A DNA stretch of 34,118 bases, taken from NCBI GenBank assembly GCA_001830835.1, contig MICJ01000030.1, positions 1 through 34,118 on the forward strand. Reading direction: 5' to 3'. The DNA comes from Syntrophobacterales bacterium GWC2_56_13 (GTDB lineage Bacteria > Desulfobacterota > Syntrophia > Syntrophales > UBA5619). Within the stretch, counting starts at the first letter, position 1. Each line of letters begins with the position of its first letter. The position numbers were made by a program, and so were the translations under genes. Below the pieces are notes generated by a model, which worked only from the letters and a program-made list of their open reading frames with translations, did not search any database and was not told the DNA's origin. Shown piece by piece: positions 15,896 through 23,315 of the stretch.

Positions 15896-16039
15896 TCCCC
15901 CCCCCTCGACACCCAACGCCAGATCGTGATGGAAATCGAGGCGGAGCGGGCGTTGGTGGAGGCGAACCGGAAGCTTGTCGAAATTTTTGAGAAGAAAATT
16001 CAGACGAAGCTATCGGGGATTGGGGCGAAAATGTTTGAT
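15896..16039 (+). pseudogene. Type I restriction-modification subunit, C-terminal remnant
   Basis: About 44 codons reading PPLDTQRQIVMEIEAERAL, VEANRKLVEIFEKKIQTKL. This is the C-terminal helix typical of type I HsdM/HsdS subunits, which usually end in a Trp-Gly-Glu motif. Adding one base after about 16020 gives SGIWGENV and a stop at 16037-16039, so the remnant also carries a one-base deletion. Everything upstream of the helix is gone; rmuC ends 136 bp before. Confidence 0.55.
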
Positions 16040-16100
16040 CATTTCGGATTTTGGTGTGACAATGATAAGCGTTCGGATCGATAACAAAGGAGGTGCTGTT

Positions 16101-16322
16101 ATGGCAACGACGACGGAGAAGCTGGCATTGGAGATTCAATCGCTGACGGATATGGAAAAACTGCACCTGGTGGATACGATTCTCGCCGACCTTGACAGGC
16201 CGGACCCTGAACTGGATCGCATCTGGGCTGAAGAATCCCGCAAACGGTGGACCGCTTATAAAGAAGGCCGTATTCCGTCCGTATCGTATCAGGATGTCAT
16301 GGACAAATATCGCCGCGTATGA
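16101..16322 (+). CDS. Addiction-module antitoxin (unstable antitoxin family)
   Basis: 73 aa with the family pattern of short putative addiction-module proteins: EIQSLTDMEKLHLVDTILADL followed by LDRIWAEESRKRWTAYKEG and PSVSYQDVMDKY. Members pair with RelE/ParE-type toxins. AAAGGAGG lies 8 nt before the ATG, and the stop overlaps the toxin start (ATGA, 16319-16322). The same frame is open upstream to 15975 through the type I remnant, but the strong ribosome-binding site fixes this start. Confidence 0.88.
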   Translation: MATTTEKLALEIQSLTDMEKLHLVDTILADLDRPDPELDRIWAEESRKRWTAYKEGRIPSVSYQDVMDKYRRV

Positions 16323-16618
16323 AGGTGCGTTTTCTCACATTAGCTCAGCGGGAACTCGATGATGCCGTCGCTTGGTATAACGAACAAGCTTCCGGCCTGG
16401 GATATGACTTTCTCGATGAAGTGGACCGCGCGGTTCGACGGACGGTTGCTTTCCCTATGTCCTGTCCGGAAATTGAACCGGGTCTGCGACGATGCCTGCT
16501 GGCCAGATTCCCTTATGGATTGATCTACGGGATGGAAGATGATTCGATCGTCGTTGTAGCAGTTACTCACTTACACCGCTTGCCACGCTACTGGACGGAT
16601 CGCGTCGGATCATGCTGA
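16319..16618 (+). CDS. RelE/ParE-family toxin
   Basis: 99 aa. Begins MKVRFLTLAQRELDDAVAWY, typical of ParE-like toxins, then GLGYDFLDEVDRAVRRTVAFP, LLARFPYGLIYGMEDD and VVAVTHLHRLPRYW. ParE toxins poison gyrase and RelE relatives cleave mRNA; the ELDDAVAWYNEQ and HLHRLPRYW patterns favour the ParE side. It overlaps the antitoxin by 4 bp and converges with mutY. Confidence 0.9.
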   Translation: MKVRFLTLAQRELDDAVAWYNEQASGLGYDFLDEVDRAVRRTVAFPMSCPEIEPGLRRCLLARFPYGLIYGMEDDSIVVVAVTHLHRLPRYWTDRVGSC

Positions 16619-16635
16619 ACGTCCTATATCGGCCT

Positions 16636-17733
16636 TCACTCCATGTCCCCGTATTTCCGGCTCTTCAACAGGTCGATGATCTTGTGATCGGCGGCCGGCA
16701 GGGCGAATCCGTCGAGTTCCCGGGGGAGAATCCATCGATAGTCGTCGGCTCCGATGAGCCGGATACGGCCCCCCCGATACCGGCAGTCGAAGGCATGGAG
16801 GGTAATCCTGAAGTGGGTGTACGCATGTTCCACCGAGGTGAGGCAAGCTCCTACCTCGATATTGATTCCGAGCTCCTCCCGGATCTCTCTTTTCAGGCAA
16901 CCCTCCAGGTCCTCGCCCTGTTCGAGCTTCCCCCCGGGAAACTCCCAGAGTCCTCCCAGCAACCCTTTCGGCGGCCGGCGCGTGATCAGGAGCCGGTCGC
17001 CCCGCCAGATGATCCCGGCCGTGACCTGATAGTGGGGAACGGGCTTCCGCGGGGATTTGACGGGCAGCTCGCTCTGGATGGAGAGCCGGTTGGCCTCACA
17101 TATCCGGGATACCGGGCAGTCTGAACAGGCGGGATTCCGGGCCCGGCATATCAGCGCGCCCAATTCCATCAAGGCCTGGTTGTGATCCCGAATGCAGCGT
17201 TTCGGCAGGAGGCTTTCCGAAAGCGACCAGAGCACCTTCTGAGTAGAGGCCTTCCGGACGTCGTCCGTGACGTGGAAGATCCTCGAGAGTACGCGGATGA
17301 CGTTTCCGTCGAGGACGGTCTCGGGTTTTCCGAAGGCGATGCTCAAAATCGCACCGGCGGTGTAACGGCCGACGCCGGGGAGGGAGATCAAATCCTCAAA
17401 GGAATCGGGGACGCGGCCGTCGAACAGATCGACGACGTCACGCGCGGCCCGATGGAGATGACGCGCCCGGCCGTAATAACCCAAACCTTCCCAGTACTTC
17501 ATCACCTCGTCCGGAGCGGCCCGCGCCAGATCCTCCACCGACGGGAATCGGCTGATGAAGCGTCCGTAGTACGCCTCCACGGTCTTCACCTGGGTCTGCT
17601 GGAGCATCACCTCTGAGACCCAGATCTTGTAGGGGTCCCTCGTTTCCCGCCACGGCAGGGGTCTGCTCCGCTGATTGTACCAGGAAAGCAGCTTTTTCTG
17701 AAACTGGCGTTTAAGTGGAATGTTGACTCTCAT
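16636..17733 (-). CDS. mutY: A/G-specific adenine glycosylase MutY with intact-looking Nudix domain
   Basis: 365 aa. Removes adenine mispaired with 8-oxoguanine. The glycosylase part (about 5-215) has WVSEVMLQQTQV with catalytic Glu41, the HhH loop LPGVGRYTAGAIL, catalytic Asp142 in TVLDGNVIRVLSR, and the [4Fe-4S] ligands Cys196-x6-Cys203-x2-Cys206-x5-Cys212. The C-terminal Nudix-fold domain (about 235-360) has a Nudix box at about 267-289 (starting FPGGKLEQGED, ending REIREELGI) that keeps the G-x5-E-x7-RE-x2-EE-x-G spacing, whereas many MutY C-domains have lost it. The ATG at 17733 is chosen; a GTG at 17769 is an alternative, and neither has a strong ribosome-binding site. It stands alone, divergent from hypA. 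Confidence 0.95.
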   Translation of the reverse strand: MRVNIPLKRQFQKKLLSWYNQRSRPLPWRETRDPYKIWVSEVMLQQTQVKTVEAYYGRFISRFPSVEDLARAAPDEVMKYWEGLGYYGRARHLHRAARDVVDLFDGRVPDSFEDLISLPGVGRYTAGAILSIAFGKPETVLDGNVIRVLSRIFHVTDDVRKASTQKVLWSLSESLLPKRCIRDHNQALMELGALICRARNPACSDCPVSRICEANRLSIQSELPVKSPRKPVPHYQVTAGIIWRGDRLLITRRPPKGLLGGLWEFPGGKLEQGEDLEGCLKREIREELGINIEVGACLTSVEHAYTHFRITLHAFDCRYRGGRIRLIGADDYRWILPRELDGFALPAADHKIIDLLKSRKYGDME

Positions 17734-17894
17734 TGATCCAAAACCCCGGTGATGCGATTCAAGGCTCACACCATAATGAAAAGGGAGCCCGAAATCAAGG
17801 AGTGCATGGCCGGCGGGAAACCGAAAAAGAATGCAATAATATTTTCATCTCCGGTGGACTGTGTGATAAATGGGGCTGCAGGATGAATTGAATT

Positions 17895-18245
17895 ATGCAT
17901 GAGCTTGCCGTCACAGAGAGTCTTCTCCAGGTGGTCCTCCGCCACGCCCGCGCCGGCGGAGCGTCGAAGGTCGTCAGCGTCGGCCTGAGGATCGGCGAAG
18001 TGAGCGATCTCGTCGACGAATGGGTGCAGCGTTACTTCGACCATCTCAGCCGGGGCACGATCGCGGAGGGGGCCGTCATCCGAATCGAACGGTCGCCGGC
18101 GATGTTCAGATGCGGCGCCTGTGGTCACAGCTTTCCGGCCGATCCCCGGACGAGGGAGGAGATCCGCTGCGCCCTTTGCGCCTCCGAAGAGACGGCCCTC
18201 GTCTCCGGACGCGAGTATCTGGTACAGCAGATCGAGGTCATCTAA
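17895..18245 (+). CDS. hypA: Hydrogenase nickel metallochaperone HypA
   Basis: 116 aa, family length. The N-terminal MHELAVTESLL places His2 as nickel ligand, and the zinc site is Cys-Gly-Ala-Cys (RCGACGHSF) plus Cys-Ala-Leu-Cys (RCALCAS). HypA delivers nickel to [NiFe]-hydrogenase large subunits together with the GTPase HypB, encoded next. AGGA lies about 10 nt before the ATG. No hydrogenase structural gene is in the window. The separation from hypB by a repeat-made hairpin is unusual for a pair that normally runs as one operon. Confidence 0.96.
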   Translation: MHELAVTESLLQVVLRHARAGGASKVVSVGLRIGEVSDLVDEWVQRYFDHLSRGTIAEGAVIRIERSPAMFRCGACGHSFPADPRTREEIRCALCASEETALVSGREYLVQQIEVI

Positions 18246-18344
18246 AAAAGGGGACAGATCTATTTTCCCCTTGGCATAAAAAAGGGGACAGATCTATTTT
18301 CCCCTTGGCAGGTAATTAGAAAAATAGATCTGTCCCCTTTTTTT
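18244..18344. repeat. Three copies of a GGGGACAGATCT repeat between hypA and hypB
   Basis: Two direct 33-bp copies (18244-18276 and 18278-18310) begin AAAAAAGGGGACAGATCTAT and end TTTTCCCCTTGGCA. A third, partial copy lies inverted at 18321-18344. The first copy begins at the hypA stop. The unit resembles small dispersed repeats seen many times in deltaproteobacterial genomes; a related GGGGACGGATTT palindrome occurs at 33.08 kb. Confidence 0.85.
18279..18344 (+). terminator. Terminator-like hairpin made by inverted repeat copies
   Basis: The second direct copy and the inverted copy pair perfectly over 22 bp (18279-18300 with 18321-18342), with a 20-nt loop and seven T at the end (18338-18344). 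On the plus strand this has the form of an intrinsic terminator, 10 nt before the hypB start. The long stem also allows it to form on either strand. Confidence 0.55.
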
Positions 18345-18354
18345 CGGTGATGCG

Positions 18355-19053
18355 ATGGTGGAAATAAGGTTGATAGAAGTTCGGGAGGAGATACTGGCCG
18401 AAAACCAGCAGGAGGCCGGCGATATCCGCGCAGAGCTGCGGCGGCGCGGCGTCTACATGCTGAACTTGATGTCCTCCCCCGGATCGGGCAAGACGAGCCT
18501 TATCCTCCGGACCCTCCGGGAGCTGAAAAATACATTCAGATTCGCCGTGATCGAGGGGGACATCGACGCCGTGGTGGACGCGGAGAAGGTTGTCGGGGAG
18601 GGGATCCCGGCGGTCCAGATCCGGACAGGCGGCGCCTGCCACCTGGACGCGCCCATGATCGCCGCCGCCCTTAAGGAGCTGGATCTCGCAGCCCTGGATT
18701 GCATTATCATCGAAAACGTCGGCAACCTCGTCTGCCCCGCCGAATTCGACACCGGCGCCGAGCGGAAGGCCGTCATCCTGAGCGTCCCCGAAGGGGACGA
18801 CAAGCCGCTCAAATATCCGTTGATTTTCTCCGTCTGCGATCTATTGGTGGTCAACAAGATCGATTACCTGGAAGGCTCGGATTTCAACCCGGAGGCCCTG
18901 AAGGAGAGGGTGCTCCGACTCAACCCGGGGATGCGCATCCTTGCCCTCTCCTGTCGGACCGGGGAGGGCGTTTCCGACTGGATCCGCTGGCTGACCGACG
19001 AAATCTCGGCCTTCCGCAAGGGCATGGCCGGCGGCCCTGTCAAGGATCGATAA
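18355..19053 (+). CDS. hypB: Hydrogenase nickel incorporation GTPase HypB
   Basis: 232 aa. SIMIBI-class GTPase that drives nickel transfer during [NiFe]-hydrogenase maturation. The P-loop is SSPGSGKTSL (about 41-50), followed by VIEGDIDAVVDAE, the metal site GGACHLDAPM, IENVGNLVCPAEFD and the guanine motif VVNKIDYLE. It lacks the N-terminal His-rich stretch and CxxCGC motif of some HypB proteins, so nickel storage at the N-terminus is not expected. The ribosome-binding site is weak and sits in the repeat-derived sequence. It converges with the NrfD-like gene with only 10 bp between stops. Confidence 0.96.
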   Translation: MVEIRLIEVREEILAENQQEAGDIRAELRRRGVYMLNLMSSPGSGKTSLILRTLRELKNTFRFAVIEGDIDAVVDAEKVVGEGIPAVQIRTGGACHLDAPMIAAALKELDLAALDCIIIENVGNLVCPAEFDTGAERKAVILSVPEGDDKPLKYPLIFSVCDLLVVNKIDYLEGSDFNPEALKERVLRLNPGMRILALSCRTGEGVSDWIRWLTDEISAFRKGMAGGPVKDR

Positions 19054-19063
19054 TTCCCTTCGT

Positions 19064-20260
19064 TCAGCCGCCTGCCAGCTCCTCCTTCTTCCAGGGCGGT
19101 AGAAGCTTTATTAAAATCGCAAGGACGACAAAAGGAATGATCAATAGAGCCAGGGAAACGAGCAAACCTTCAATGCCGGTCAATTCCATTTTGTAGGTCG
19201 TCAAACCCCGGAAGCTCTTCGAAAACAGTTGCCCGCCGATCACCACATTCCATCTGGTGCTGAAGATCCCCATCTGGATGAGCACGACGCAGACGAAATA
19301 TAAAAGCTTCCTCAATTCTTCCTGAAGACGGAATACCCTGATGACCACCATAATGCCCAGGGGCAGCAGCATGCCCAACAGGATCTGGAGCACCACCAGA
19401 CTCATAAAAAGCTTTGTGCTCACCAACTGGGACAGGATCTTAATCGATTCTTCGCTTTCGTAGAGGCGATGGATAAAATCAAGGACTTCAATAGAAAAGT
19501 CAACGATGACGGCATAGAACAGAAAGGAAGCCACCTTGTCGAGACATTTCATATCTATTTTTCCGCCTTGAATGGGGATGATGATCATGTAGAGGAACAT
19601 GACGATAGCGATCCCCGAGACGATGGCCGAAAAGAGAAACACGACCGGCATCATCACGCTGCTCCACCAGGGATTTGCCTTGATGGAACCGAAGATAAAA
19701 CCCACATAACCGTGGAGCAGAAAAGCCGAGGGGATGCCGATGATCGTGATGATTTTTACAGTCTTCTTATCGAAGGCGACGGCCTTTTCACTGATATCGG
19801 TGGAAAAAAGAGAAAGGACCTTGAGCACCCACTTTTTGAGACCCGTCGATTCGGAGGACCAAACGATCATATCCCGGCGGTATTCAAACCATATTTCCAG
19901 CAAAAGCACCACCATCAGATACCAGAGATAAACAAAACCAAACATGGCCATTGCCGAAGCCAGATTAGGGGTCAGAAAAATCTCATAGGAACGCCACGGT
20001 TGGCCGAGATGGAGCTGCAGAGGCAGGGGCGCAATCAGGAGAAAGGCCAGCGCCGTCAGCAGGGCCAACCGGTACGTGGGCTGCAATTCCTTGACGTTGA
20101 AGACCTTGACCAGGGAGGCGAGGATAAAGGCCCCGGCGACGAGTCCGGTGATGTATGGATACACCACGATCAGGATCGACCAGTGGATTTCGATTTCGTT
20201 CGGGTATATGAACCCCACTACCTGTTTGGCCAGTTCCGCAAAATTCTGGGCTGTTTCCAT
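19064..20260 (-). CDS. NrfD/PsrC-family membrane subunit, octahaem module
   Basis: 398 aa with about ten hydrophobic membrane segments, of the NrfD/PsrC family that exchanges electrons with (mena)quinone in the inner membrane. Visible features are the first helices (IVVYPYITGLVAGAFILASL), the loop with LHLGQPWRSYE typical of the family near helix 3, and a C-terminal LALLIIPFVVLAILIKLLPP. The start is 1 nt after the stop of the ferredoxin-like gene. With the Tat-exported iron-sulphur protein and the octahaem cytochrome it forms a complex of the type that links the quinone pool to periplasmic electron carriers. Direction (quinol oxidation or quinone reduction) cannot be told. Confidence 0.88.
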   Translation of the reverse strand: METAQNFAELAKQVVGFIYPNEIEIHWSILIVVYPYITGLVAGAFILASLVKVFNVKELQPTYRLALLTALAFLLIAPLPLQLHLGQPWRSYEIFLTPNLASAMAMFGFVYLWYLMVVLLLEIWFEYRRDMIVWSSESTGLKKWVLKVLSLFSTDISEKAVAFDKKTVKIITIIGIPSAFLLHGYVGFIFGSIKANPWWSSVMMPVVFLFSAIVSGIAIVMFLYMIIIPIQGGKIDMKCLDKVASFLFYAVIVDFSIEVLDFIHRLYESEESIKILSQLVSTKLFMSLVVLQILLGMLLPLGIMVVIRVFRLQEELRKLLYFVCVVLIQMGIFSTRWNVVIGGQLFSKSFRGLTTYKMELTGIEGLLVSLALLIIPFVVLAILIKLLPPWKKEELAGG

Positions 20261-20261
20261 A

Positions 20262-21008
20262 TCAGTTCACCTCACCATCAAGATTTGCGTATAAAACTTT
20301 GGGATCCGTATTCAAAGACGGCTTGAGAACATGCAGTTTATTCATCCTGATGAACCGTCCCAGCGGACTGGCAATGCTCTTCATGTCGCCGAAGACCCGG
20401 GCCTGTTTCGGACAGACTTCCACGCAGGCGGGCAGCAGGCCTCTCACCAGGCGATGATAGCAGAAGGTGCATTTATCGGCGACCCTGGTTTCCGGATGGA
20501 GGTAACGCGCCCCGTAGGGACATGCCTGAATGCAATACCGGCAGCCGATACAGCGTTTGCCGTCCACCAGGATCACGCCATCATCGGTTTTGAAGGTGGC
20601 GCCCACCGGGCAAACCTGCACGCAGGGGGGGTGATCACATTGATTGCAGAGTTTCGGGACAAAAAAACTGCGCAGCACATCCTTTTCCATAATGACATCT
20701 CTCGATTCATCAAGGCCCATATTGATGGTGTTGACAGTCACGCTCTTGTCCACCTTGATGACATATCTTTCCACCCAGGTGCGGAAGTAAAAGGGATCGC
20801 CGGGCACATCGTTTTCCGTTTTGCAGGCCTGCATGCATCTGGCGCAGCCGATACACTTATCGATGTCGACGCCCATGCCGTAGTAATGTTTGGCGGGATC
20901 ATAGTCTTTATGAATCATTTTTGCCCAGGCGGCCGGAGATAGTCCTCCGACGACGGCGCCGGAAGAAATCAGTAAACAAACATGTTTCAAGAAGTCTCGT
21001 CGATCCAT
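20262..21008 (-). CDS. Tat-exported four-cluster ferredoxin-like subunit, octahaem module
   Basis: 248 aa. Twin-arginine signal (MDRRDFLKHVCLL, cut probably after AAWA) sends the folded protein to the periplasmic side. Four [4Fe-4S] motifs follow: CIGCARCMQAC, CNQCDHPPCVQVC, CIGCRYCIQAC and CTFC with a later CVEVC. This is the NrfC/DsrO/PsrB type that wires a cytochrome or catalytic subunit to an NrfD membrane partner. The ATG at 21008 shares one base with the stop of the cytochrome gene (TAATG) and has AGGAGG 6 nt upstream; a longer frame from 21050 lacks this. Confidence 0.93.
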   Translation of the reverse strand: MDRRDFLKHVCLLISSGAVVGGLSPAAWAKMIHKDYDPAKHYYGMGVDIDKCIGCARCMQACKTENDVPGDPFYFRTWVERYVIKVDKSVTVNTINMGLDESRDVIMEKDVLRSFFVPKLCNQCDHPPCVQVCPVGATFKTDDGVILVDGKRCIGCRYCIQACPYGARYLHPETRVADKCTFCYHRLVRGLLPACVEVCPKQARVFGDMKSIASPLGRFIRMNKLHVLKPSLNTDPKVLYANLDGEVN

Positions 21009-21754
21009 TAGATACCTCCTAACATATGTGGATAATGGCACTGCCAGCAAACATATTTTTCTCCGTGGGTGGCCATATCAACAGTCGGCATTCCCTTGCC
21101 GCCGGAACCCTTCGCATGGCACTTTCCGCAAAATTCCCGTTTATCCGGTTTCGTCGGCGTCACGGTCCTCGGTGAAGTCTTATGCTTTTCCGGCGTGCTG
21201 TGGCAGACGGTACACTCGATCAGGGCGTGGTAGGAGGTCGCCTTGGTTCTTTCAATCTCCGCATGACAGGCTGCGCAGGAACGAGGCGTCTTGGGCGGTT
21301 TGGGGTTATGCGGATTGTGGCAAGTGATGCAGGGCTTCCGCGGGTTATGCGTATCCGGGTTGATCTGAGGGAAGCCGGTCGGTCTTGAGGAATTGTAGTT
21401 ATGGCAGTAGGAACAGTAATCGCGCTTTTTCGGTGAAGTAGGCTTTACATCCGTTGGGTTGTCCACGTGTTTTTGCGCGGCGCCATGGCAGGACTCACAG
21501 GACAGATCCCGGTGGTAGCCACTTTTCTTCATTTCCGGTTCCTTCTCGTGACATTGCCCGCAACTCTGCGCGCCGGCATACTTGACTTCCTTGGCCGCTT
21601 CCCTCTCCATGGCAGAATTTTTCTGCAAAGCCGGGTCTTTCAGTTCCAGAGGGAGGATGAATTGCCTCACCACTAACAATACCAAAGCTAAGACCGCAAA
21701 TAGAACAATAATTCTAACTGCCTGTTCAGGAATCTTTTTAAAAAAATCTTTCAT
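21008..21754 (-). CDS. Membrane-anchored octahaem cytochrome c
   Basis: 248 aa with eight CxxCH haem c motifs (CGQCH, CESCH, CSYCH, CITCH, CAACH, CTVCH, CGKCH, CWQCH). An N-terminal hydrophobic segment (about 11-30) without a clear cleavage site should anchor it, leaving the haem domain in the periplasm. Several extra histidines in the haem domain can serve as distal ligands. The ATG at 21754 has GGGAGG 5 nt upstream. First gene of the module cytochrome, iron-sulphur, NrfD. It probably receives or donates electrons at the periplasmic face. I see no catalytic subunit, so it may work with soluble cytochromes or extracellular electron transfer. Confidence 0.92.
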   Translation of the reverse strand: MKDFFKKIPEQAVRIIVLFAVLALVLLVVRQFILPLELKDPALQKNSAMEREAAKEVKYAGAQSCGQCHEKEPEMKKSGYHRDLSCESCHGAAQKHVDNPTDVKPTSPKKRDYCSYCHNYNSSRPTGFPQINPDTHNPRKPCITCHNPHNPKPPKTPRSCAACHAEIERTKATSYHALIECTVCHSTPEKHKTSPRTVTPTKPDKREFCGKCHAKGSGGKGMPTVDMATHGEKYVCWQCHYPHMLGGI

Positions 21755-21971
21755 GCAATCCCTCCCCCTCAATTAATCCTTAACCTTCCGTAAACAAAGG
21801 TATTTCTATGGTTAGCCGCAAGAGTGACCGCTATACTCTTTTTTGCTTGAGTCGAGCAGGCCGGTTCCTCCCGAACTCTGTTCTGACGGTCGGCCAACTT
21901 TGTCAGGCTGGCTTCACAACCAACTGGATTTATCCGGCTTTTCCCGACGCACTCAGAGGTTTCTTTTTGGT
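21755..21971 (-). other. Long 5' leader of the octahaem module
   Basis: With the promoter at 21978-22006, transcription would start near 21971, about 215 nt before the cytochrome ATG. The leader holds several inverted repeats, for example CTGAC/GTCAG and GAGT/ACTC pairs, and a purine-rich ribosome-binding site at its end. No reading frame of note. I could not match it to a known riboswitch consensus; the GEMM (c-di-GMP-I) type was considered and its motifs are not evident. Confidence 0.35.
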
Positions 21972-21977
21972 GGCGCG

Positions 21978-22006
21978 AGTATATGAAGGTGGCCTTTGTG
22001 TGTCAA
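21978..22006 (-). promoter_or_regulatory. Promoter of the octahaem cytochrome module
   Basis: Minus strand TTGACA (22001-22006), exactly 17 bp, TATACT (21978-21983). This is a near-consensus housekeeping promoter placed 44 bp after the stop of the upstream NrfD gene, so the second module can be transcribed on its own. Confidence 0.65.
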
Positions 22007-22049
22007 GATAATTTATCGGGCACGCTTATAACGGTTTGCGAGGGTAAAA

Positions 22050-23300
22050 TTACGGCTTTATCCGCTCGTATTGGGGCCGAGCGGTTGCCTTGGCATATTT
22101 CGAGCGGATGAAATCGCCGCGCTGGATGGGAATGGCAATCCTCATAAAGAAGGTAAAGATCAGAAGCCCAAAGGCCCAGATGCCCAAAGAAACAAATATT
22201 TCCGTTATATTCGGCATATATTCATAGATTTCCCCGAGCGGATCGGGAATGAAACCGGGGACGATAAGACCGAGCCCCTTTTCAATCCACACCCCCACTA
22301 TGATGAAAAGAGAACCGATGTTGAGCGTAATCAGATTTTCTCTGGTTTTAGGGATCAGAAATATGACAAATGCCGTAATATTCATGAACATTGCCGACCA
22401 GATCCAGGGAACCAGTGAGTTATGTCCATGCAACCCCTGATAGAGATATTCCAGGGGCGCCAGATGAATGGTGCCGGTGTAGTACTCCTTGAATAATTCG
22501 GCGCCCAGCAGAAATAGATTGATAAACATCGAGTAGGCAATCAACTCGGAGATTTTGAAAAGGGCCTCGTTTTTAATTTTCATCCCGGCCGTTTTTCTCA
22601 GGATCTGGAAAATGATAATGGCCATTGCCGGCCCTGAGCAAAAGGCGCTGGCGAGAAAGCGGGGCGCCAAAATGGAGGCGTTCCAGAAGGGTCTGGCGGC
22701 CAGTCCGTTATAGAGGAAGGCGGTAACCGTATGGATGCCCACGGCCCAGGGAATGGAGAGCAAAACCAGAGGGATGACAAAATTCTTGTTAGGTTCTTTG
22801 CCAAAATAAGATTTTACCAGGATATAGATCGGGACAAGGGTGTTCAGGACGAAATAGCCGTTGAGTACGATAACATCCCAGGCCAGCAGAGATTTAGGGA
22901 AGGATAGCGTTCCGATAAAGGGGATCATGTGCCAGAACCTGTCCGGTCTTCCCAGATCGGCAAAGACAAACATCAGGGCCATGATGATTGCTGAAGCCGC
23001 AAGAAGCTCACCCAACACAACGATTTCCTTGATGGGATCGAAGTGATAAATGTATGCCGGGATAACGAGGAGTACGGCCGCGGCGGCTACACCGACCAGG
23101 TAGGTAAAGTTGCCTATATAAAGGCCCCACGACACCTGATCCCGCATATTGGTAACGATCAGCCCCGCATCCAGTTGGTCAATATAGAAGGTAAGGGCCA
23201 CGCCGATTATTGTCAGCAGAAAGGCGCACCACAGATAGTAGCCTCTCGTGCCGAAGAGAACCATATTAACCGATTTTTTAAATAATCTCCAGGCTTCCAT
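22050..23300 (-). CDS. NrfD/PsrC-family membrane subunit, tetrahaem module
   Basis: 416 aa with about ten membrane segments; NrfD-type quinone-interacting subunit. Family-typical features are GLYIGNFTYLVGVAAAAVL in the second helix region, FADLGRPDRFWHMIP in the loop after helix 3, and WNASILAPRFLASAFCSGPA. It differs clearly in sequence from the NrfD of the octahaem module, so the two are paralogues and not a recent duplicate. AGAGGG lies 6 nt before the ATG. It follows the ferredoxin-like gene by 15 bp. Confidence 0.9.
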   Translation of the reverse strand: MEAWRLFKKSVNMVLFGTRGYYLWCAFLLTIIGVALTFYIDQLDAGLIVTNMRDQVSWGLYIGNFTYLVGVAAAAVLLVIPAYIYHFDPIKEIVVLGELLAASAIIMALMFVFADLGRPDRFWHMIPFIGTLSFPKSLLAWDVIVLNGYFVLNTLVPIYILVKSYFGKEPNKNFVIPLVLLSIPWAVGIHTVTAFLYNGLAARPFWNASILAPRFLASAFCSGPAMAIIIFQILRKTAGMKIKNEALFKISELIAYSMFINLFLLGAELFKEYYTGTIHLAPLEYLYQGLHGHNSLVPWIWSAMFMNITAFVIFLIPKTRENLITLNIGSLFIIVGVWIEKGLGLIVPGFIPDPLGEIYEYMPNITEIFVSLGIWAFGLLIFTFFMRIAIPIQRGDFIRSKYAKATARPQYERIKP

Positions 23301-23315
23301 GCAACCCTCTTGACG

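Noticed and set aside
18244-18344. Possible CRISPR-like repeats
   Set aside because: Two direct copies are separated by one base and a third is inverted; no spacers and no cas genes in the window.
17895-19053. Hydrogenase locus
   Set aside because: Only the maturation genes hypA and hypB are present; no structural hydrogenase subunit is found in the window. The NrfD modules lack a hydrogenase subunit.
19469-20326. Plus-strand frame of 285 codons opposite the NrfD gene
   Set aside because: His/Asp-rich translation typical of the complement of a membrane protein; no start signal.
21872-21890. Second LexA-like box (GAAC...GTTC) in the octahaem leader
   Set aside because: The arms are separated by three bases instead of four, so it does not fit the GAAC-N4-GTTC operator.
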